NCBI RefSeq assembly: GCF_002305855.1
Contig: NZ_CP022163.1
Location: 248,292-312,291, forward strand
Length of the DNA: 64,000 nucleotides
Direction: 5' to 3'
DNA from: Melittangium boletus DSM 14713
GTDB lineage: Bacteria; Myxococcota; Myxococcia; Myxococcales; Myxococcaceae
Of this stretch, positions 59,901-64,000 are shown one piece after another. The notes beneath the pieces were generated by a model. It worked only from the letters and a program-made list of their open reading frames with translations, ran no database searches and was not told the DNA's origin. The translations under genes and the position numbers were made by a program. Positions within the stretch are counted from its first letter, which is position 1, and every line of letters begins with the position of its first letter.

Positions 59901-62900
59901 GCGATCCTGCTCGGCGCGCGCCTTTCCGTGGCGCGTGGGCAGGGCGGCCAATTCCAGCCCCTCCACGAGCACGAGCGGCAGGCCCTGCGCATCCAGGAGG
60001 ATGACGTCCCCCTCCAGGAAGGCGCCCTTGCGCCAGGACTCGCGGGGAGACTGCCGCGCATGGGCCCACTCGGGCGTGCCCCGGCGCAGCACCTCGAAGC
60101 GGCGCAGCCCCACGGGGACGAAGGGCGTGTCATCCGAGGGAAGCGCCTGCAACACCATCTGGAGCGCCGCGTCGAGCATGCTCGGGTGCAGGGGCTCCCC
60201 GGCGCCCAGCGCCTCGGGCATGGACAGGCGGCCCACGGCCTCGCCCTCCAGGCGCCACACCTCCCGCACGCCCTGGAAGGCGGGGCCGTACTCCAGCCCG
60301 CGCTGCGCCATCTCCTCGTAGTGCGTCGCGCCGATGAGCACCTGGGTGGCGCGCCGTTGGAACTCCGCCACCGGGAAGGCCAGGACGGGCAGCGCGCCCA
60401 CGCCCTCCGAGGAGCGCACCTGGCCGCTCGCGTGCACCGTCCACATCTCCGGGCTCCCGCCGCTCGGGCTGGGAATGAAGCTGGACACCTTGAAGGAGAT
60501 GGTGCCCGTGGAGCCCACGTCCACGAGCACTTCCACCCGGCGCATGCCATCGCCGACCAGCGTCAGGGCCTCGTCGATGCGCATTTCCTCCAGGGCCCAC
60601 GGCCCGGGGCCGAGCGCGGACCGCACCGCCGTCTCCACCCAGTCCAGGTACGCCGTGGTGGGGAGGATGATGGTGCCCTGCACACGGTGATCCGCGAGCC
60701 ACGGCACCTGCCGCACGCCCACCTCCACGTCCCAGAAGAAGGCACCGGGGCGCAGCGAGGAGCGGCGCACGGGCCCGAGCGGCGACGCGTCCCGAGGGCT
60801 CGGGCCGCCCACTGGGAGGGCCGCCTGGGCGTCCGGTTGGAACCAGCAGTCCTGGCGCTGCCAGGGATAGTCCGGCAGCCGCACCCGGCGGCCTCCCTCC
60901 GGATGGAGCGCCTTCCACTCCACCTCGTGGCCCACGGCGTAGAGGGCGCCCAGCGTCTCCAGCAACACCTCGCGCTCGGGCTGCTCGCGCCGCAGCGAGG
61001 GCAGCACCGTGCCCTCCATGCGCAGGTGGGCGATCGTCTGCTCGATGGGGGGCAGGAGGACGGGATGGGGGCTGATCTCCACGAAGAGCGCATGGCCGGC
61101 GGTGACGAGCTTCTCCACCACCTGGGAGAGCAGCACCGGATCACGCAGGTTGCGCACCCAGTAGGCCGGCGTCATGTCCGCGCCGTCCAACAGCTGACCC
61201 GTCACCGTGGAGTACAGCGGAATGTCGCCCCGCCGCGGCGAGAGCTCCTCCAGGACGTGCAGCAGGTCCTCGCGCAGGGGATCCATCTGCGGGCTGTGCG
61301 AGGCCACGTCCACCTTCACCCGGCGGCAGTAGACCTGCCGGGCCTCGAGCGCGGCGAGCACCTGGCCGAGCGCGTGCGGCTCGCCGGAGATCACGCAGGA
61401 GCGGGGGCTGTTGCTCACGGCGACGGAGAGCCAGTCCTCCAGGCCGGAGATGGCGGCGCGCGCCTCTTCCATGGACAGCTCCACCACCGCCATGCCGCCC
61501 TGACCACTCACGCGGCGCAGGAGCAGGCTCCTCAGGCCGATGACGCGCGCCGCGTCGTCGAGGCTCAAGGCCCCGGCCACGTGCGCCGCGGCCACCTCGC
61601 CCATGCTGTGGCCCACCACCCCATCGGGGACGATGCCCCAGGAGCGCCACAGCCGCGCGAGCGCCACCTGGATGGAGAAGATGGCGGGCTGCACCTGATC
61701 CACGCGCTCCATCCACCCGGACGCGTCCGAGCCGAGCAGCTCCAGGAGGGACCAGTCCACGAAGCGGCGCAGCGCCGCGTCACACTGCTCGAGGGCCGCG
61801 CGGAACACGGGCTCCTCGGCCATGAGGCGGCGGCCCATGCCGGCCCACTGGGAGCCCTGGCCCGGGAAGACGAAGATCACCGGCTGGTGCCGTCCATCCG
61901 CGTGGCGCGTGGCGGAGAGGCCCGGGGGCAGCTCCCCGCGCAGGAAGGCACCCAACCCCTCGCGCACCTCGCTCAGGGTGCGGGCCCGGAGCGCCAGGCG
62001 GTAGTGCAGGTGGCCGCGGTGCACGGCGGCCGAGTAGCAGACGTCATGCAGGGAGAAGGGGCGCTCGCGCAGGCGCGCGAGCAACAGGGCCGCGCCGCGC
62101 GAGAGCGCCTCGGGTGTCTGCGCGGACAGGGTCAGCAGCTCCGCGCGCCCGGAGGTGGGCTCGGGACGCGGCTCCACGGGCCGCTCCGCCCCGGGAGGCG
62201 CGGCCACGACCAGCTCGGGCGGGGGCATCGCCGCCCAGCGCACCGACACGCCCCGGGCGAAGAGGGCCCCGAGCGCATCCATCAGCGCGGCACGAGGCTC
62301 GTCGCGCCGCAGCGAGCCCACCACCACGCCCGGGCGCGCGGCCTTGCGCAACAACTGCTCCACCGGACGGCACAGCACCGGGTGGGGGCTCAGCTCCACG
62401 AAGGTGTCCAGGCCCTCGGCCACCAGCCGCTCGGTGGCCTGGGCGAAGCGCACGGGCTGGCGCAGGGTGCGGCAGCGCGCGTCCCCGGTGCGGCCCTCCG
62501 CTCCCTGCTCACGCGCCACGGTGGACACCCAGCTCGGGCCGCCCTCACGGGCCCATAGCCGCTCCTGGGCCGCCTCCAGCTCATCGCGCAGGGGCTCCCA
62601 CTGCCGCAGGCGGCTCGCGCGGTACACCTTCCACACGGCGTCGGAGGCCTCCATCCCCCCGGCGATGCACGCCGCGGCCACCTCGCCCACGCCATGGCCC
62701 AGCACCACCTCGGGCTCCACGCCCCAGGAGCGCCACAGCGCCGCGAGGCCGAGCTGCACCGCGAACGTGAGCGGTTCCGCGGCGTCCTCGTCGGCCAACA
62801 TCCGCGCGTTCGGCTCGCACACCGCCTCCACCAGGGACCAGCCCGCCAGCGGCATGAAGGTCTTGTCCAGGCTCTCCAGGCGCGCGCGGAACACGGGCTC

Positions 62901-64000
62901 GGTGGCGAACAGCTCCCGGCCCATGGCGGGCCACTCCGAGCCCTGGGGCGCGCACACGAAGACCAGGCGCGGCGGCCCCTCCGGCTCTCCGGTGAAGAGG
63001 CCCGCGCGGCGCTTGCCCTGGCGCAGGCTCTTGAGCAGCGCGACCAGCTCCGAGCGGGTGCGGAAGCTCAGCGCCGCGCGATGGCCGCCCGGGCCCACGC
63101 CCAGGGCCCAGGTGCGGCACAGGTCGCGCACGCTCACGGGCTCCTCGCCGTGCAGCACCAGCTCCTCGGCGCGGGCCGCCTGGGCGAGCAGTTCTCCGGC
63201 GCTGTCGGCCGCCAGCACCAGCAACTCCTCGCTCCCCAGCGGCGCTTCCTCGAGCACCACATGGGCATTGGTGCCACCCCATCCGAAAGCGCTCACTCCG
63301 GCCGTCGCGGGCCCGTCCTCCACGGGCCAGGGCAACAACCGCCGCGGCAGGCTCAGGCGCAGCTCGCTGAAGGGAATGCGCGGATTGGGCTCGCCGTGCA
63401 GGAAGTGCGGCGGCACCAGCCGGTGCGACAGCGCGAGCGCCACCTTGATGACGCCGGCGATGCCCGCGGCGCCCTCCAGGTGGCCGATGTGAGACTTCAC
63501 CGAGCCGATGTAGAGCGGCCGGTCGATGGCCCGCCCCTCGCCGAGCGCCGCGCCCAGGGCGCTGGCCTCGGTGGGATCTCCCAGGGCGGTGCCCGTGCCG
63601 TGCGTCTCCACGTAGTGCACGCGCTGGGCGGGCACCCCCGAGCGCGCATAGGCCTCGCGCAGGAGCGCCGCCTGGCCGGGCACGCTCGGCGCGGTGAGCC
63701 CGTTGCCCAGGCCGTTGTTGTTCACCGCGCTGCCGCGGATGACACAGTAGATGCGCGCGCCCGCGGCGAGCGCCGCCGACAGCGGCTGGAGCACCACGAG
63801 CCCCGCGCCCTCGCCCCGTCCGAAACCATCCGCCCCCGCGGCGAACGCCTTGCTGCGCCCGTCCGGCGACAGCCCGCCGAACTTGGACAGGAGCACGTTC
63901 GCCTCGGGGGAGAAGATCAGGTTGACCCCGCCCACCAACGCGAGCCGGCTCTCCCCCGAGCGCAGGCTCTGGCAGGCCAGGTGCACCGCCACGAGCGACG
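56907..64000 (-). CDS. Type I modular PKS, fully reducing module with tandem AT (5' end outside window)
   Basis: The first part of the gene lies beyond the right edge; 2,363 complete codons are visible. Order: KS (its active-site Cys is just outside; ETHGTGT and KSHIGHLEGAAG kept); a decayed AT (about 62970-62330) with GHGVGE where Ser is needed and the small subdomain deleted; a full AT (about 61870-61030) with GHSMGE and a VASH motif, which suggests methylmalonyl-CoA; DH (HRVQGTIILP and LHPSMLDAALQ, both canonical); a structural KR part; ER (LIHSAAGGLGLAAIQVAQ); KR (TYLITGGLGGLGLAAARWLV, LDD, NYAAAN, B-type); ACP (LGLDSLMSLEL). A proline-rich tail and an acidic helix (ERKLLELADDALAAW) form the C-terminal docking part for the next protein. 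A full reductive loop would give a saturated, methyl-branched unit. Confidence 0.93.
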   Translation of the reverse strand, partial: SLVAVHLACQSLRSGESRLALVGGVNLIFSPEANVLLSKFGGLSPDGRSKAFAAGADGFGRGEGAGLVVLQPLSAALAAGARIYCVIRGSAVNNNGLGNGLTAPSVPGQAALLREAYARSGVPAQRVHYVETHGTGTALGDPTEASALGAALGEGRAIDRPLYIGSVKSHIGHLEGAAGIAGVIKVALALSHRLVPPHFLHGEPNPRIPFSELRLSLPRRLLPWPVEDGPATAGVSAFGWGGTNAHVVLEEAPLGSEELLVLAADSAGELLAQAARAEELVLHGEEPVSVRDLCRTWALGVGPGGHRAALSFRTRSELVALLKSLRQGKRRAGLFTGEPEGPPRLVFVCAPQGSEWPAMGRELFATEPVFRARLESLDKTFMPLAGWSLVEAVCEPNARMLADEDAAEPLTFAVQLGLAALWRSWGVEPEVVLGHGVGEVAAACIAGGMEASDAVWKVYRASRLRQWEPLRDELEAAQERLWAREGGPSWVSTVAREQGAEGRTGDARCRTLRQPVRFAQATERLVAEGLDTFVELSPHPVLCRPVEQLLRKAARPGVVVGSLRRDEPRAALMDALGALFARGVSVRWAAMPPPELVVAAPPGAERPVEPRPEPTSGRAELLTLSAQTPEALSRGAALLLARLRERPFSLHDVCYSAAVHRGHLHYRLALRARTLSEVREGLGAFLRGELPPGLSATRHADGRHQPVIFVFPGQGSQWAGMGRRLMAEEPVFRAALEQCDAALRRFVDWSLLELLGSDASGWMERVDQVQPAIFSIQVALARLWRSWGIVPDGVVGHSMGEVAAAHVAGALSLDDAARVIGLRSLLLRRVSGQGGMAVVELSMEEARAAISGLEDWLSVAVSNSPRSCVISGEPHALGQVLAALEARQVYCRRVKVDVASHSPQMDPLREDLLHVLEELSPRRGDIPLYSTVTGQLLDGADMTPAYWVRNLRDPVLLSQVVEKLVTAGHALFVEISPHPVLLPPIEQTIAHLRMEGTVLPSLRREQPEREVLLETLGALYAVGHEVEWKALHPEGGRRVRLPDYPWQRQDCWFQPDAQAALPVGGPSPRDASPLGPVRRSSLRPGAFFWDVEVGVRQVPWLADHRVQGTIILPTTAYLDWVETAVRSALGPGPWALEEMRIDEALTLVGDGMRRVEVLVDVGSTGTISFKVSSFIPSPSGGSPEMWTVHASGQVRSSEGVGALPVLAFPVAEFQRRATQVLIGATHYEEMAQRGLEYGPAFQGVREVWRLEGEAVGRLSMPEALGAGEPLHPSMLDAALQMVLQALPSDDTPFVPVGLRRFEVLRRGTPEWAHARQSPRESWRKGAFLEGDVILLDAQGLPLVLVEGLELAALPTRHGKARAEQDRSLFEFAWRRAGLPAGLEPGPSDAPWLIFQDASGVGGALAETLESWGSPCVRVEAGAGLRRLSARHFTVAPGSREDLGAVLRQCFPEEGSCAGVVYLWGLDAPKPDVAGERALEAALRACGGALRLVQEVLRLGWRDPPRLWLVTRGATPVLDTPMTGALQAALWGLGRTVGHEHPELQCTCVDLDPSSALVDVEALGRELMARAEDEQVALRGGSRLAARLVRRSGAKELHNEPLLPVMGRSFQVETPPAGSFGGVVVRMAERRRPGPGEVEIAVEASALNFIDVMKTMGLYVMKDSGRPSGVPLEGLPLGLDCAGRVVAVGEGVTHLAVGDDVVAFAPSAMASHVVTDARFAVRRPPGLSAEEASSIPSVFMTAWYGLNDLARLRPGERILIHSAAGGLGLAAIQVAQVLGAEVLATAGTPEKRELLRGMGIRHVMDSRTLAFADEVLRVTGGEGVDVVLNSLSGDAITRSMEVLAPDGRFLEVGNRDIHDGRMLDLSQFRRRLIYAAIDLVGLREQRPAACSRLLREVMERMASGVLRPVRHQSFPVSQVSEAFRDMAQGQHVGKLVVTLEDPKLRVMPPRPGFRVRPDATYLITGGLGGLGLAAARWLVRWGARTLVLIGRKGPSESVSEELEALRAEGARVEVERVDMADAERLAEVMRRTHGELPRLRGVLHCAGVLDDGVLEQQEPARFREVLTPKVQGAWNLHRLTRDESLDFFVLYSSMSALLGMPGQGNYAAANAAMDALAHHRRQQGLPALSVNWGPFAEVGLAAAYANRGERLAYQGMASFTTHQGEALLERLLAEGAVNVGAVSLDLRQWLQFFPNAASQRVWEELAAERGGEGGKERSALLMELRRAAPGARAELLEAYLRERLCHVLRVDASRVGRHDPFRGLGLDSLMSLELRNRIEAALDLKLSVTLLWAHSTLKALAAYLLEQLGLAATPERAAAPKKERTRKESKPPPPEPQPQPLVDVSERKLLELADDALAAWEDAS

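Noticed and set aside
1..64000. tRNA, rRNA, CRISPR arrays, prophage attachment sites, replication origins
   Set aside because: I looked for cloverleaf-like segments, regular short repeats with spacers, and origin-like AT-rich boxes and found none I could support.

Overview
The window is high-GC DNA (about 75% G+C where I hand-counted a polyketide synthase line) with tight, overlapping bacterial operons. The mixture points to a myxobacterium of the Cystobacter/Archangium/Myxococcus kind: a T6SS (type VI secretion system) locus with DUF2169, PAAR-like and HEAT-repeat partners, AHH/imm11 toxin-immunity genes, large modular type I polyketide synthases, PHP-type exported lipoproteins and orphan histidine kinases. 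The placement rests on gene content and protein style only; no rRNA or other marker gene is present.

Left edge to about 19.2 kb: after a partial outer-membrane protein gene on the minus strand, one long plus-strand operon encodes nearly a whole T6SS in the order tssJ-tssK-tssL-tssM-tagF-tssA-tssB-tssC-hcp-tssE-tssF-tssG-tssH(clpV)-lipoprotein. TssJ/L/M form the membrane complex, TssK/A/E/F/G the baseplate and its assembly platform, TssB/C the sheath, Hcp the tube and ClpV the recycling ATPase. Several genes overlap by 4 nt, and hcp is flanked by two stem-loops.

19.2-33.8 kb: the spike and cargo region. Two vgrG genes diverge. Leftward, vgrG1 is followed by a small HNH/EndoVII-type nuclease toxin, an Imm50-like immunity gene and an unknown gene. 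Rightward, vgrG2 is followed by a DUF2169 protein, a PAAR-like DUF4150 tip and a HEAT-repeat protein fused to a ketosynthase-fold domain without catalytic residues. That last gene is cut near its 3' end by a 1,232-bp IS630-type element with perfect 32-bp ends and a TA duplication; removing the element restores the frame exactly. Facing it on the minus strand are a DUF6484 protein, an AHH nuclease toxin, an imm11 immunity protein and an Imm49 immunity protein, in markedly AT-richer DNA.

34-43.8 kb: ordinary chromosomal genes: a long-chain-type acyl-CoA dehydrogenase, a probable operon of an exported protein, a PHP-domain lipoprotein and an outer-membrane protein, then an MBL-like protein, a VOC protein, a small duplicated cysteine protein, a YkgJ-like cysteine-cluster protein and a sensor histidine kinase.

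44.2-64 kb: a cytochrome P450 gene behind a perfect 14-bp operator-like palindrome, converging on a minus-strand polyketide synthase operon that runs off the right edge. In transcription order it reads KS-(decayed AT)-AT-DH-ER-KR-ACP / KS-AT-KR-ACP-KS-(no AT)-DH-KR-ACP / KS with no downstream ACP or thioesterase. The last KS keeps Cys and the first His but has Tyr for the second His, and its AT is a remnant without the active-site serine. This assembly line, with AT domains at different stages of loss and a non-elongating KS at its end, is the most unusual thing in the window, together with the dead ketosynthase-fold protein embedded in the T6SS cargo locus.
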